From Symsagittifera roscoffensis (Eukaryota; Xenacoelomorpha; Acoela; Convolutidae): 64,000 nt of DNA. Shown in pieces: positions 21,332 to 31,681 of the stretch. The notes under the pieces are model-generated. The model had not been told where the DNA came from. It saw only the letters and a program-made list of their open reading frames with translations, and did not search any database. Numbering within the stretch: the stretch's first letter is position 1; each line of letters starts with the position of its first letter. The stretch covers positions 57,748,754 to 57,812,753 of the forward strand of contig NC_087065.1 of NCBI RefSeq assembly GCF_963678635.1. The letters are read 5' to 3'. Both the position numbers and the translations under genes were made by a program.

Positions 21332-24252
21332 ATTCAATTTACCACTTCCTACTACCTTTACACTCAATTCAATTGCTAGTGTCCTTTTGATCTGGCTACT
21401 GATAATAAAAACACAACACAATAAATTCCAAAAGTTTCCATTCAATAGTGACCTCGAATCCTTGTATGTTATCACGGCATAGCGTATATACAGTTTATTC
21501 ACAATAATCGATTATTAGTCGAATGATTTGAGAACTAGCACAGTATGATGATATCAGTCAATTTAAAAGATAGTGTAATCACTACCCAATCAAGCACAAA
21601 TTGTTGATTTAAAACCAGAAATAACAAAAAAAGAATATTTCTATGAAAAACGTAAGTGTTTTGCACTTTTAGTCAGTCGCAGTACAATAGTCGAACTTGT
21701 ATATAAAGAAAGAGCTTTCCCTGCTTGGTACTGCACCAAACAGACAAAACTTGAAGAGAGTAATTTTCTCAAGTGGGCGTCTATTGCACCCACCGAGTCC
21801 TGTATTACCTATCTGCCTTCGGACTGCCCGAGCTAGACCTGCTAAAATCCTCAGGGCAGTCACTCTTCTCAAAAACGTTTTGGATTTCAATCCACACCAA
21901 TGATTTACACGCTCTTTTTTTTTAATTTAGACATAGTGTCGCGATTATCCGATTTTGGACCTGTTCTGTTTTGGTCTGGTCTTTTTTGAAAGGCAAGTTA
22001 CCAGTGCAGTCACTGGTTCCTAGCCTGTCTCTTAATAACCTAACACCCCTCATTATTATCTTTTCTTCTGTTTACCTCAGTCCTTAAACAAAATAATACC
22101 CCTCCGGGTTGACAAAAAACAGTACCCTCCGGATTGGCAAAAATAGGACCCCTCCGGATTGGCAAAATTGAGACCCCTCCGGATTGGGACCCCTCCGGAT
22201 TAGCAAAAGTAAGACCCCTCCGGATTGGGACCCCTCCGAATTAGGAAAAATTTGGACCCCTCCGAATTAGGTAAAATTTGGACCCCTCCTGATTGGGACC
22301 CCTCCGGTTTTGTAAAAATAGCTTTTCGTAGACTTCCTTGATTTTCAATCTTTACCCCTCCGTATACGTTCTACGATGCTATTATGCTGTTTGTATCAAC
22401 TAGGAAGGGTATGTGGTTCTTCCCTTGTTGACCCTTCCGGATTGAAGTTAAGCCTCTTATTTGACAATTCACGCTAACGCTGAAGGGTCTTATCGCTAGC
22501 CTAATTTCGGCTCGATCAAGGTTTTCTGGTGCCTTTAGCCTTCCTTATTCTTCTAGAACAGCGTAAAATTGCCTTATTCAACCGTTTCTACCCTTTGGTA
22601 GGGGTGTAAGGGCTTTCCAAAAAAAATTTATAAAACGTGAGGGGTCTACCCTCCCGAATTGGTGAATTTGCTAAAAATAATCTCAAAAAAATTTCACGCT
22701 TACTTTTTCGAATAATTGAAAAACTTATGGGTAAGCTCACCTAATTTCTGATCTAATGGTACCAAGATCAGCCAAATTTGTCTAATTATTTCAAAGTTAT
22801 TAACAAAAAGGTCTTTTTTTCAAAGTAAAAATATTTTTCTCTCTTATAGGTTCCGCGTAATTTTTTTTCGCAATTCTGCTCTTTCTGACCTAAAAATTAT
22901 TGATCCGATCTCAGAAGGCCTTTAATCTTCTAGTTTAATGCAAAAAAAACCCGATCTGAAACGCTTTAAATGAAAAAATTTGCGAAAAACTATTTGCTAT
23001 TTGGACCCCTCCGGATTGATGAATCCACTGAATCAAACACGTTAAGTTTGATTTCTCTGTAATCCAGAAGGCTTTTGGGAAATGGGTCTTAAAACCTGTA
23101 GATTCATTAGTAGCAATTGTCCGAACAACTATTTTTACTGTTTAACTCAGAAATTTCAAAAAATTTTCTGATTGTATAGTGTTCCGTTTTCTCAAAAATT
23201 GCGAAAATTCGGTTTTTTGTTCCAAAATAGTTCCACGCACTTCTGAACTAAACTCAACCAGTTCTACCTATTATACTAGCACAATTACGATGTAACTCAC
23301 TAATTTAGCGCTTTTTTCTGTTTCAAAAAACATCGATATTTCAAAAATCGCGATTTGTGGGGGGATCATAATCTCGCGATTTTTTACCCTAAAAACCGGT
23401 CCGCTTACTGTGTTTTTCACTGAAAAACGAAATAGGAGAAAAAATTCCGGGTTTGTTCAAAATCCGAATTAAGGTGCTTAACTCGGATTTTCGCAGTTCG
23501 GTGAAGGGTCACTACAGTGCAGCACTGTCGAGTCCCCCACAGATTATTACTTTATTTTTTGTACCAAAAGGGATACAAAACTTGTTAACGATACCCAACA
23601 GTCAACTGTTGTTGTCGTTGAGCCCCTTCTTATTGCTCCTTGTACTGCTTGCCGGATCAGTCTTCTCCAACGACCCCTCCGGATTGAGCGCAAATCAGCA
23701 GACCCTTCCGGATTGAGCGCAAATTAGCATTAACGTGCTTAAATACTCAAACAACCCTACAGTACAAGCCTCACAAACTGGCTACAAAAATGATCGCTAG
23801 GATCCTGATTGATATAAATGCCTGTAACAACAATAAATCTATCAACAACAAACGGGAGGGTCGGATCACATCTTGTCTGGGGGGATGATTTCTACTGATT
23901 CTTTACTTTTTTACTGTTTTTGTTTTTTTTTCGGTTGATTTTTTATTTTTTTTTTGTTTTTCTTGGGTACTGTACTACTTTTTGTTTGGTTTTGTATATA
24001 TATTAAAGTTTTTTCGGTCAAAAATCTCTCAGGGAACGAGGGGACGGCCAACCCCACCAACCTTCCTGGAACGTGAATTTTCGGTCTTAACTATGTTAAA
24101 AAACTATTCACGGTAATCCGGAAGGCTTTTGGGGTTCCAAACTACTCTTCCGCACCGGTGATTAGGGCCTATTAAGGGCGTTATTATGAGCATCCGCTCA
24201 GCGCGGAGGGCTCGTTAACGGTTCTGCCGGTCATGATGTTAAAAAAGAATAA
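21332..24252 (-). other. 5' leader of element A
   Basis: About 2.9 kb between the primer-binding site and ORF1, inverted relative to 26,842-29,540 of B. It contains the CCGGAGGGGTC array (separate entry), a conserved hairpin and donor-like AG/GTAATA site near 21,807-21,850, and a T-rich stretch (minus strand A-rich) at 23,880-24,010 that is much shorter in B. An 87-codon frame at 23,453-23,716, antisense to the element, has a hydrophobic Leu-rich segment and a counterpart in B. No sense-strand gene is evident. Confidence 0.7.
22095..22325 (-). repeat. Short-repeat array (CCGGAGGGGTC) in the leader of element A
   Basis: About ten irregularly spaced copies of GACCCCTCCGGATT (minus strand AATCCGGAGGGGTC), separated by 5-20 bases of A/T-rich sequence. 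The same motif recurs singly across the leader (for example 23,004 and 23,674) and inside the LTRs (24,751, and 2,916 in D). The corresponding array in B is at 28,430-28,770. Confidence 0.85.
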
Positions 24253-24267
24253 CACACAGGAGCACCA
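24253..24267 (-). other. Candidate primer-binding site of element A
   Basis: Minus strand TGGTGCTCCTGTGTG begins 12 nt inside the LTR end, at the same place as TGGCGCTCCTGGGTG in B. It starts with TGG, as expected for pairing with a tRNA 3' CCA, and most resembles the complement of a metazoan tRNA-Asn 3' end. The offset from the LTR is larger than usual. Confidence 0.4.
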
Positions 24268-24279
24268 TAAAAACATCTA

Positions 24280-25199
24280 TGTAACATTCGCCCCGAAGTA
24301 CATATCAACGGAAATTAGAGCTCAGCTATAAAACGACTGGCCAGTGTCTAAACAGAGCTCTACATGCTTTTCACCGTCTCTACCAAAGCCAGTTCTTTTG
24401 ATGGTCTTTCTAACATCGGGTCGACAAAAAAGTTACTGTTCTCCGGCTTCGACCAGAACGCTCAAATTAACTTACACACATGCAGAATTAGTGAGCTCAA
24501 GGCTGGGTCTCAGTATCCCCAGACCACGAGGTCACTCCTAAAAGCAGGGCTACTACTACTTATTATATTATTATGGTTTTTGTTCAGTAGATAAAAATCA
24601 TCATCTCCATTGAAGATGGATCAACCCTTTTCCCTTAACTTCTAGCTTCTCATCGTCGTAAAATGAATTCAGATGTTAAATAAATTCAATTCGAGACATA
24701 ACCGGGAAGCTAAAAGTTTATAAAAAAACAGTTTCAGTTCAAATCCCGAGACCCCTCCGGATTTCTAAATCCGGGGAAACAACGCCCTTATCTTCTTTCC
24801 GTACGGCTGTTTTTCTACCCTTCTTTGTTGTTGTGAACGGCCTTGCAACGATTGTTGCGACACAACTGTTGCAACCCGGAACGGTCTCTGCTAACTCTGC
24901 TATTTGTTGTTATTGTAGTTATTTTTGCAATTTTCGTAGTTATCACTATCGCAACTATTGTTGTTCTGATTTTCTTCTGGTTTTCTTCCAAAATGGCGGT
25001 TTTTGCCGTTTCTCAAAAGTGCGACTTCTAAGTTCCAATTTTTAAAATTTCAAAATACCAGAATATCTTGACTTTCACCGTTTGACTAATTGTCCCAATA
25101 ACCTCACTACTCTCTTAAAACTGTCAATTCGGAAGGTTGGCTGCTAACTATTCAAAATCGCCGAATCTGCATTTTCGTTCATTCTGGTCGAATGTCACA
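24280..25199 (-). repeat. 5' LTR of element A (920 bp)
   Basis: Bounded by TGTAACATTCG at 24,280 and CGAATGTCACA at 25,199, a near-perfect 11-bp terminal inverted repeat with TG...CA ends. It aligns with 25,894-26,814 in inverse orientation. A hairpin with a 6-nt loop lies at 24,843-24,874. It is flanked on the right by LINE sequence continuous in sense with that left of 6,133. Confidence 0.9.
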
Positions 25200-25894
25200 C
25201 CATCCGATCATGAAAGCTACCTGGAATGGTCTAAGGAAATATCACTACTACTGGAATCTCAAGATCTTGTTACAGCAGTAAGACAGCAAGAAAAAATATG
25301 TACGAAAATCAAAAAATTGAAAACTGATTGAACAAATCGAAAAAAAACAAACCTCATTAACTCCTTAAATGAAACAGATGAATACGCAATCGACCTGGCC
25401 TCTGAAAAAGGAGCCTCTAACTAGCTCAATTCTTTCCCACTGAGCAGATACAACTTCAACCTGAATAAATCAGAATTCAGAGATGGTATTTACTTAAGAT
25501 ACGGATGGGAACCAACCAAAACCCCACTCATTGTGCATGTGGTGCGAATTTTAATTTAACACATGCGCTTCACTGTGCAAAGGGTGGTTACACACACATT
25601 AGACACAATGAAATTAGAGACACATTCGCCAACCTCATGAACGAGCTTTGCCATGACGTCGAGATTGAGCCGAAACTTCAGCCGTTGCAAGGCGAAAGCT
25701 TTGTCAACAATTCAACTACAACTGAAGATGAGGCCCGACTTGACATTAAGGCAAACAGACTCCGGGGTTCACAATTCAGCCGCGCTTTCTTTGATGTGAA
25801 AATTTTCAAGCCCCATGCCAAAACATTGCGAAAACTGCATAAGGACGCACACAAAAACCACGAAACGCTGAAGAACTCCAATTATCAGCAAAGA
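25200..25894 (+). pseudogene. LINE RT C-terminal segment with restriction-like endonuclease motifs
   Basis: Continues the LINE protein interrupted at 6,133. Frames change at about 25,330 and 25,500. The 25,505-25,894 part has a Cys-x-Cys...His-x4-Cys block (about 25,535-25,580), then Arg-His-Asn-Glu-Ile-Arg-Asp, then Ala-Arg-Leu-Asp-Ile followed about 15 residues later by Phe-Phe-Asp-Val-Lys (about 25,737-25,803). An Arg-x-Asp...Asp-Val-Lys pair after a Cys/His block resembles the PD-(D/E)XK restriction-like endonuclease of R2-type LINEs; that domain call is inference. The reading frame runs into the duplicated 75 bp and is cut by element B. Confidence 0.7.
25820..25894 (+). repeat. Left copy of the 75-bp duplication flanking element B
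   Basis: Identical to 50,125-50,199 except for one T/C difference at the sixth to eighth base. It is LINE coding sequence (…Lys-Leu-His-Lys-Asp-Ala-His…). The right copy continues smoothly into the rest of the LINE, so this copy is the extra one. Typical gypsy integrases leave 4-6 bp. Confidence 0.9.
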
Positions 25895-26814
25895 CATTCG
25901 ACCAGAATGGAAAAAATGCAATCTCTGCAGATTTCGAGTTTTAGCAGTGAACCTTCCGAGTTAGTGATTTTGAAGGATTAAGAACGTTATTCGAACGATT
26001 GAACAAAACGTGAAGGTTGAAGGATTCGGAAATTCCTAAATTTTAAATTTTCGAAGTGATGACGTAACATTTCTGAGAAACGTCAGAAACGGCCATTTTG
26101 GCAAGAGAGCTAAAAAGAGACAGAACAACATTAGTAGCGATTGCGAGAAGAACGGAAATTGTGGTTAAGAAACGACAACGGATCACGGAGTTGACCGAGA
26201 ACGTTCCGAGTTGCAACTATTGTGTCGCTACAATAGTTGCAAGGCCGTTGCGAACAACGGTGAAGGGTGGAAGACAGCCTTCCGGGTTACGAAGAAGTCA
26301 AGTTTAACGTGCTTGATTCAGTGGATTCAAGAATCCGGAAGAGTTTCGGGACTGAGACTTTTACCATTTTATATAAACTTTTAGCTTCCTGTCATGTCCT
26401 GAATTGAATTTAATTAACAACTGGATTCATTTTGATAAGGATGAGAAGCTAGGAGTTGGGGGAAAGGGTTGATCCATCTTCGATGGGGATGATGATTTTT
26501 ATCTACTGAACAAAAACAGTAATAATTCAATAATTAGTAGTAGCCCTGTTTTTAGGAGTGACCTCGTGGTCTGTGGATACTGAGACCCAGCCATGAGCTC
26601 ACTATTTCTGCATGCAATTAAGTTAATTTGAGTGTTTTGACCGAAGCCGAAAGCAGTAACGTTTTTTGTCGACCCGATGTTAGAAAAGACCACCGAAAGT
26701 AATGGCTTGGTAGAGACGGTGAAAAGCATATAAAGCTCTGTTTAGACGTTAGCCAGTCGTCTTAGGACTTAGTTTTATTTTCCGTCGATATGTATCTTCC
26801 GGGCGAATGTTACA
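25894..26814 (+). repeat. 5' LTR of element B (921 bp)
   Basis: Starts ACATTCGACC and ends CGAATGTTACA. Compared with the 3' LTR it lacks the first four bases (TGTG). By eye the two LTRs of B differ at about 18 positions (roughly 2 per cent), so the insertion is not very recent. A TATA-like TATAAAG lies at about 26,730, and a 13-bp perfect hairpin is at 26,211-26,242, followed by CCGTTG-CGAA-CAACGG at 26,245-26,260. Confidence 0.9.
26211..26242 (+). promoter_or_regulatory. Conserved hairpin inside the LTR
   Basis: TTGCAACTATTGT, a 6-nt loop GTCGCT, then the exact complement ACAATAGTTGCAA. The counterpart in LTR D (2,811-2,844) is a perfect 14-bp stem in which two base pairs differ on both sides, keeping the pairing. 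Both are preceded by TTCCGAG. Confidence 0.6.
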
Positions 26815-26826
26815 TACATGTTTTTA

Positions 26827-26841
26827 TGGCGCTCCTGGGTG
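26827..26841 (+). other. Candidate primer-binding site of element B
   Basis: TGGCGCTCCTGGGTG, 12 nt after the LTR end. From general knowledge it agrees with the complement of the metazoan tRNA-Asn 3' end at about 13 of 15 positions. The 12-nt gap and the mismatches leave it tentative. Confidence 0.45.
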
Positions 26842-28429
26842 TTATTGTTTTTTAACATCATGACCGGCAGAACCGTTAACGAGCACTCCGCGCCGAGCGG
26901 ATGCTCACATTAACGCCCTTAATAGGCCTAAACCGCCGGGGCGGAAGGATAGTTCGGAACGCGGAAGCCTTCCGGATTACCGTGAATAGCTTTTTAACCT
27001 AGTTAAGACCGAAAATTCACAAACCAGGAAGGGTGGGGGGATTTGCGGTCCCGTCATCTCCTGAATGGTCCGTGACCAAAAACACTTAAAGATATATATA
27101 AAACCAAACAAAAAGTAGTATAGTACCCAAGAAAAACAAAATTTGCGCTCAATTCGGAAGGGTCTTGGGAGAAGACTGATCCGGCAAGCAGTACAAGGAG
27201 CAACAAGAAGGGGCTCAACGACAACAACAATCGACTGTTGGGTATCGTTAACAAGTTTTGTATCCCTTTTGGTACAAAAAGTAAGAGAGTAATCTGTGGG
27301 GGGCTCGACAGTGCTGCACTGTAGTGACCCTTCACCGAACTGCGAATATCCGAGTTAAGCACCTTAATTCGGATATTAAACAAACCCGGAGGGGTATAGT
27401 ATTACTAATATTATGACTAGTATAGCCTATATTAATACTCTTATACCGTTTTTCAGTGAAAAACACAGAAAGCAGACCGGTTTTTAGGGTCAAAATAGCG
27501 ATATTTTGATCCCCCCACAAATCGCGATTTTTGAGATATCGATATTTTTTGAAACAGAAAAAAGCGCTGAGTTAGTGTTACATCGTAACTGCACTACCAT
27601 AATAGATAGAACCGGTTAAGTTTAGTTCGAAAGTGGTTGGAACTATTTTGGTACCGAAGACCGAAATTTCGTGATTTTTGAGAAAACGAAACATTATAAA
27701 TTCAGAAACTTTTGTGAAATTTTTGAGTTAGAACAGTAAAAATAGTTGTTCGGACAACGTCCACTAGTGAATCTACAAGTTTTCAAAAACCCGCTACCCG
27801 AAAGTTTTCCGGGTTACAGAGAAATCGAACTTAACGTGTTTGATTTGGTGACTTCATCAATCCGGAGGGGTACAGGTAGCATAGTTTTTCGCAAATTTTT
27901 TCAACTAAAGCGTTTTATATTGGGTCATTTGCATTGAACTAGAAGAGTATAGGCCTTCTGAGCTCGGATCAATAATCTTTAGGTCAAAAAGAACAGAATT
28001 GCGGAAAAAGTTAGGCGGAACCTATAAGAGATAATTTTTTTGACTTTAGAAAAAAGACGTTTTTGTCGATAACTTTGGAACTACAGGGCATATCCAGTTG
28101 ATCTTGGTATCAAAAGATCAGAAATTAGCTGAGCTTACTGATAGTGACAAAAGTTTTTCGGAAAAGTAAGCGTGAAAATTTTTTGAGATTGTTTTTAGCA
28201 AGTTCACCAATTTGGGAGGGTAGACCCTTCACGTTTTATAAATTTCTTTTAGAAAAGCCCTTATACCCCTACCAAAAGGTTATAGCGGTTGAATAAAGTA
28301 ACTTTAGGCCGTTCTAGACAAAAAAGGAAGGCTAAAGGCACAGAAAAACCTTAATCGAGCCGAAGTTAGGCGAGCGATAAGACCCTTCACCGTTAGTGTG
28401 AATTGTCAAATAAGAGGCTTAACTTCAAT

Positions 28430-28770
28430 CCGGAAGGGTCTAGGAAAGTAGGAAATACCCTTCCTAGTTAATTGAAAAAGCAAAATTGCATAGGAGAACG
28501 TATCCGGAGGGGTATAGGTTGAAAGAAGGAAATCTCCGAAAAGCTACTTTTACAAAACCGGAGGGCTCCGAATCCGGAGGGGTCAAAAAATTTTTATAAA
28601 ACCGGAGGGGTCCGAATCCGGAGGGGTCTTATAGTTGCTAAATTGGAGGGGTCCGAATCTGGAGGGGTCTTATATTAACTAACTCAGAGGGGTCCCAATC
28701 CGGAGGGGTCTAAATTTTGTTAGTCCGGAAGGGTCCTATTTGTGCCAATCCGGAGGGGTATTGTTTTATT
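28430..28770 (+). repeat. Short-repeat array (CCGGAGGGGTC) in the leader of element B
   Basis: About eleven copies of AATCCGGAGGGGTC and close variants (CCGGAAGGGTC, TTGGAGGGGTC) separated by short A/T-rich linkers. On the sense strand it gives a run of GG and GGGG tracts, which could fold into RNA G-quadruplexes or bind Gag; both are inference. Confidence 0.85.
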
Positions 28771-28991
28771 AAGGACTTAGGTAGACGAAAGAACGACTAA
28801 AAAGTGAGAGGTATTAGGTTATTAGCACACAGGCTAGGTATCAGTGACTGCACTGGTAACTTGCCTTTCAATAAGAACCAGAGTAATACAAAACAGGTCC
28901 GAACTCGGATATTCGCGCGACACTAAGTCTAAATTAAAAAGAGCGTGATTCATTGGTGTGGATTGAAACATAATACGTTTTTGGGAAAAGT

Positions 28992-29050
28992 GACTGCCCT
29001 GAGGATTTTAGTAGGTCTAGCTCGGGCAGTCCGAAGGCAGATAGGTAAAA
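28992..29050 (+). promoter_or_regulatory. Conserved leader hairpin and candidate 5' splice donor
   Basis: GACTGCCC (28,992-28,999) pairs perfectly with GGGCAGTC (29,024-29,031). Thirteen bases on, CAGATAG/GTAAAA fits the metazoan donor consensus; in A the site reads ATAG/GTAATA. It could join to the acceptor at 39,445 to make an accessory-cistron mRNA. No transcript evidence is available here. Confidence 0.35.
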
Positions 29051-29542
29051 CAGTACTCGGTGGGTGCAATAGACGCCCACTTGAGAAAATTACTGCCTTC
29101 AAAGTTTTGTCTGTTTGGTGCAGCACCGAGCAGGGAAAACTTTTTCTTTAAAAGACAGGTTCGACTATTGTACTGCGACCGACTAAGAGTACAAGACACA
29201 TACGTTTTTTTTATATAATACATTCATATTGTGTCAAAATAAATTATTTGTTTTTGATTTTAAATCTACATAAACTGTGCTTGATTGGGTAGTGAGTACA
29301 CTATCTTTTAAATTGACTGATAACATCATATTGTGCTAGTTTCCAAATCTTACGACCGATAATCGGTTAGTGTGAATAAATTATATACAAACTGTACTCT
29401 GATAACGTACAAGGATTCGTGGTCACTATTTTATAGAATCTTGTGATATTTATTGTGTTGTGTCATTTTTATTGGTAATAAAACTATAAGGTCACTAGCA
29501 ATCAAATTAAGTGTATAGGCATTAAGAAGTGACAGATAGAGA

Positions 29543-30850
29543 GTGAGTCTAGACAAGTCAAGGATACCTAAACGAGGTAATAGCTCTAGGAAATTTATAC
29601 CTGAGAAGCAAAGAAAAACGATGACCGATCCTTTTGTGGATTGGATCAAACGAGCCCAGACCGACAAAGGGGAGACGGTTTCAGGCAAAATGGTTGAAAC
29701 AAGGAGTCAGAAGATCTCAGAAGAGCGAAAAGAACTGTTAGAAGTGGAGGTCAATACGGACCATGCCATGAACGACAACCAGGAAGTACATGGTCTGGAA
29801 GGGAGAGGCAGAAGGCTGGCGAGTGAATCTACTCCGGTAGAACAAGGCCATGATTTTGCCACTTCCACCGGGACATTGGATCGAGAGGAGATGTCGGAAC
29901 TGTCCGACATCTCAACTGAAATAGCGACAACTAGAAGATCTCCAACAGACAACACTATGATGGCAGGCGGAACCGAGAAACAAACAACGTCATCATCGTT
30001 CTCAGAAAGAATGAGGAACACCTTAGGAAACATCTTTCCATTCACCATGGGAGGGGGCGCAGGAAATGAAGGCGAATCCCAGGAGGAAGAGGACGAAGAA
30101 GAGCAAGGGGACTTTGGGTCTCAAGTCAGCCTCAATAGTTCGACCCAGGAGAATGAGGCATATGTCGGAAGAGAGACTGGAACCATGGACAAATTTGGTG
30201 TGGTGACAACGATAAGCAAAGAGGCAAACACACCGGGCCAGTCGAGAGGCTTCGTGATTATGACAAATTCAGAGCCGCAAACTGGAGAGAGTAGAAACAG
30301 TGGGCTAGGCAACGCATTGGCGAATCCTGAGGTGGATAATGAAAAGACATCGAGGCAGAGAGTCAAGGCCCGGATCTCGACCAGCACGAAGCTACCTGGG
30401 ACCGACAGGGTTACACCGCCACTAGTGACGCCCCTCGTGGATAACGGGGCAGCACTAGAAGAAGCCTTAAACAGCATAGTGGACAGTTTAGGAGAACAAA
30501 ATGAACAGATGTCCATAAGAATGAGTGAACTAGAAAGGGCAGTTCACATTGAAAGAGAAAGTCTGCGGGAAGAAATAAACCGCAATAGACAAGAAGTTGG
30601 CTGGAGCGAAAAACGCTTGAAAGAAAGAACGGACGAGCATATGGCGAACAACTTGTCGCGAATGACAAGAGAAGCGGAACAGCGAGAGTTACGCTTAAGA
30701 GACGACATGGAGAAGTTAAGAGTGCAGCAAGAGCAGTCTCTTGGGACTCTTGACACAAAGATAGACGCGATGATGGAGAGGCGAATTCAGGCTATCATGG
30801 ATAGGTTGGACGGGCTACTAAGCAGCAAGAGTGGACCAAAAGAAGGATAA
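29543..30850 (+). CDS. ORF1 of element B: pre-gag acidic and coiled-coil protein
   Basis: A continuous 435-codon frame between the leader and gag. The codon aligned with the ATG of A is GTG here, so translation may begin at the next ATG (29,621). Residues 1-60 are basic; 80-260 are acidic and Ser/Thr/Glu-rich; about 300-425 form heptads rich in Glu, Arg, Leu and Met, typical of a coiled coil. It ends 33 bp before the gag frame and in a different frame. No enzymatic or zinc motif is present. Role unknown; the position suggests a virion or RNA-packaging accessory protein, which is inference only. It is the longest unbroken frame among B's upstream genes. Confidence 0.7.
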   Translation: MSLDKSRIPKRGNSSRKFIPEKQRKTMTDPFVDWIKRAQTDKGETVSGKMVETRSQKISEERKELLEVEVNTDHAMNDNQEVHGLEGRGRRLASESTPVEQGHDFATSTGTLDREEMSELSDISTEIATTRRSPTDNTMMAGGTEKQTTSSSFSERMRNTLGNIFPFTMGGGAGNEGESQEEEDEEEQGDFGSQVSLNSSTQENEAYVGRETGTMDKFGVVTTISKEANTPGQSRGFVIMTNSEPQTGESRNSGLGNALANPEVDNEKTSRQRVKARISTSTKLPGTDRVTPPLVTPLVDNGAALEEALNSIVDSLGEQNEQMSIRMSELERAVHIERESLREEINRNRQEVGWSEKRLKERTDEHMANNLSRMTREAEQRELRLRDDMEKLRVQQEQSLGTLDTKIDAMMERRIQAIMDRLDGLLSSKSGPKEG

Positions 30851-30883
30851 CCGAACTCGTGAGGACCCAGCAGGGAGTCGAGG

Positions 30884-31681
30884 GTGAACTTCAATGAACA
30901 TCAAAAGAGGAAGACGCATGGATCCACTAGAGGCAGGGGCAGTTCATCAGGCTATGCCACAAGGGGTAATGGAACATGGGGCCCGAACAGTAGAGCAAGT
31001 TCAACAGGGAACAGACAGACCTCTAATGAACGACCAACGCGAGGCACACATGCGACTGGGAGAAGTGATTCCGGTAACAGGGGGCATGCGAGCCCGGGGA
31101 GGAGTCATGTGGGCCGAGCGGGAAACACTCACGGCGATTCGGATTGCAGGGATGCACCGCATACAGAGCCTTTGACGAGGTGTGAGGACACTCAGGCGGG
31201 ACACTCAAGGGATGCTACGGCAATTGCCACAGCATTTGAACCCCTAAACAGGTCTTTGGAGGCATTCCTTACAAGGTTATCCAGAACCAATGAACGCAGT
31301 GAGAATTCCAGAAGAGTCTTTAAGAAACCAAGATGCTATAAAGATGAATCTGATGGTTGTATTGATACCTGGATAGAGGTAATGAAGCTGCATTTCGAGG
31401 AAGAGGACTTGTCGGAGAGACAGGAATCCAGTGCGCTCACCAGCAACTTGGAAGGGACAGCCCTGAACTGTGTCATGGCCAAAAAGCAATATCAGCGTGA
31501 CACAGCTGAGAAAATCTTCAAAATCTTGTTGAACCGTTTCGGATCAGGGGTGCAGGGGCACCAAGCGATGATGCGCTTCGAGAAACGGAGGCAACGAGAA
31601 GATGAAACGATAGACAAGTTTCTCCATGACTTGGAAATGCTGAGAAGCGCAGCCAACCGGATGAGTCAAATCGAAGGATGA
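30884..31681 (+). pseudogene. Gag N-terminus and capsid of element B
   Basis: Residues 1-110 are Arg/Gly/Ser/Thr-rich, as in nucleic-acid-binding Gag extensions. Residues about 120-265 match the Ty3/gypsy capsid (retrotrans_gag) pattern: Trp-Ile-Glu-Val-Met-Lys-Leu, a Glu-Gly-Thr-Ala-Leu helix, Ala-Glu-Lys-Ile-Phe...Arg-Phe-Gly, and Arg-Arg-Gln-Arg-Glu-Asp-Glu-Thr-Ile. There is no ATG at the first aligned residues of the frame, and Met is read at 30,884 from a GTG, so the true start may be ATG 30,894 in a neighbouring frame or further in. A frameshift near 31,655 ends this frame at 31,681; the capsid continues in the next one. Confidence 0.85.

Larger units (their letters stand above)
26842..29540 (+). 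other. 5' leader of element B
   Basis: About 2.7 kb of mostly non-coding sequence, the inverted counterpart of 21,332-24,252. It contains scattered and arrayed CCGGAGGGGTC motifs, a GACTGCCC/GGGCAGTC hairpin at 28,992-29,031, and the donor-like ATAG/GTAAAA at 29,041-29,050. A 68-codon sense frame at 28,945-29,151 and its A counterpart share Val-Thr-Ala-Leu-Arg-Ile-Leu, but the DNA is so similar that this may reflect only recent common origin. An antisense hydrophobic frame lies at 27,054-27,383. No certain gene is seen. Confidence 0.7.

Noticed and set aside
22095-22325. Leader repeat array as a CRISPR or satellite array
   Set aside because: Units of 11-14 bases with short irregular linkers, inside a retroelement leader and present in both copies; not CRISPR-like, and not a long satellite.
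23880-24010. T-rich stretch as a poly(A) tail of a separate retrosequence
   Set aside because: It lies inside the leader of A, has a shorter A-rich counterpart in B near 27,060-27,130, and no target duplication is visible.
25195-25205. Short target-site duplication for element A
   Set aside because: Left flank before 6,134 (GGTCA) and right flank after 25,199 (CCATC) do not match, and the left side was rearranged by the tandem duplication, so none can be claimed.
28945-29151. Small leader ORF as a real gene
   Set aside because: A and B are nearly identical in DNA here and the frame ends differ; a hairpin or splice-donor explanation fits as well, so it is not called as a CDS.
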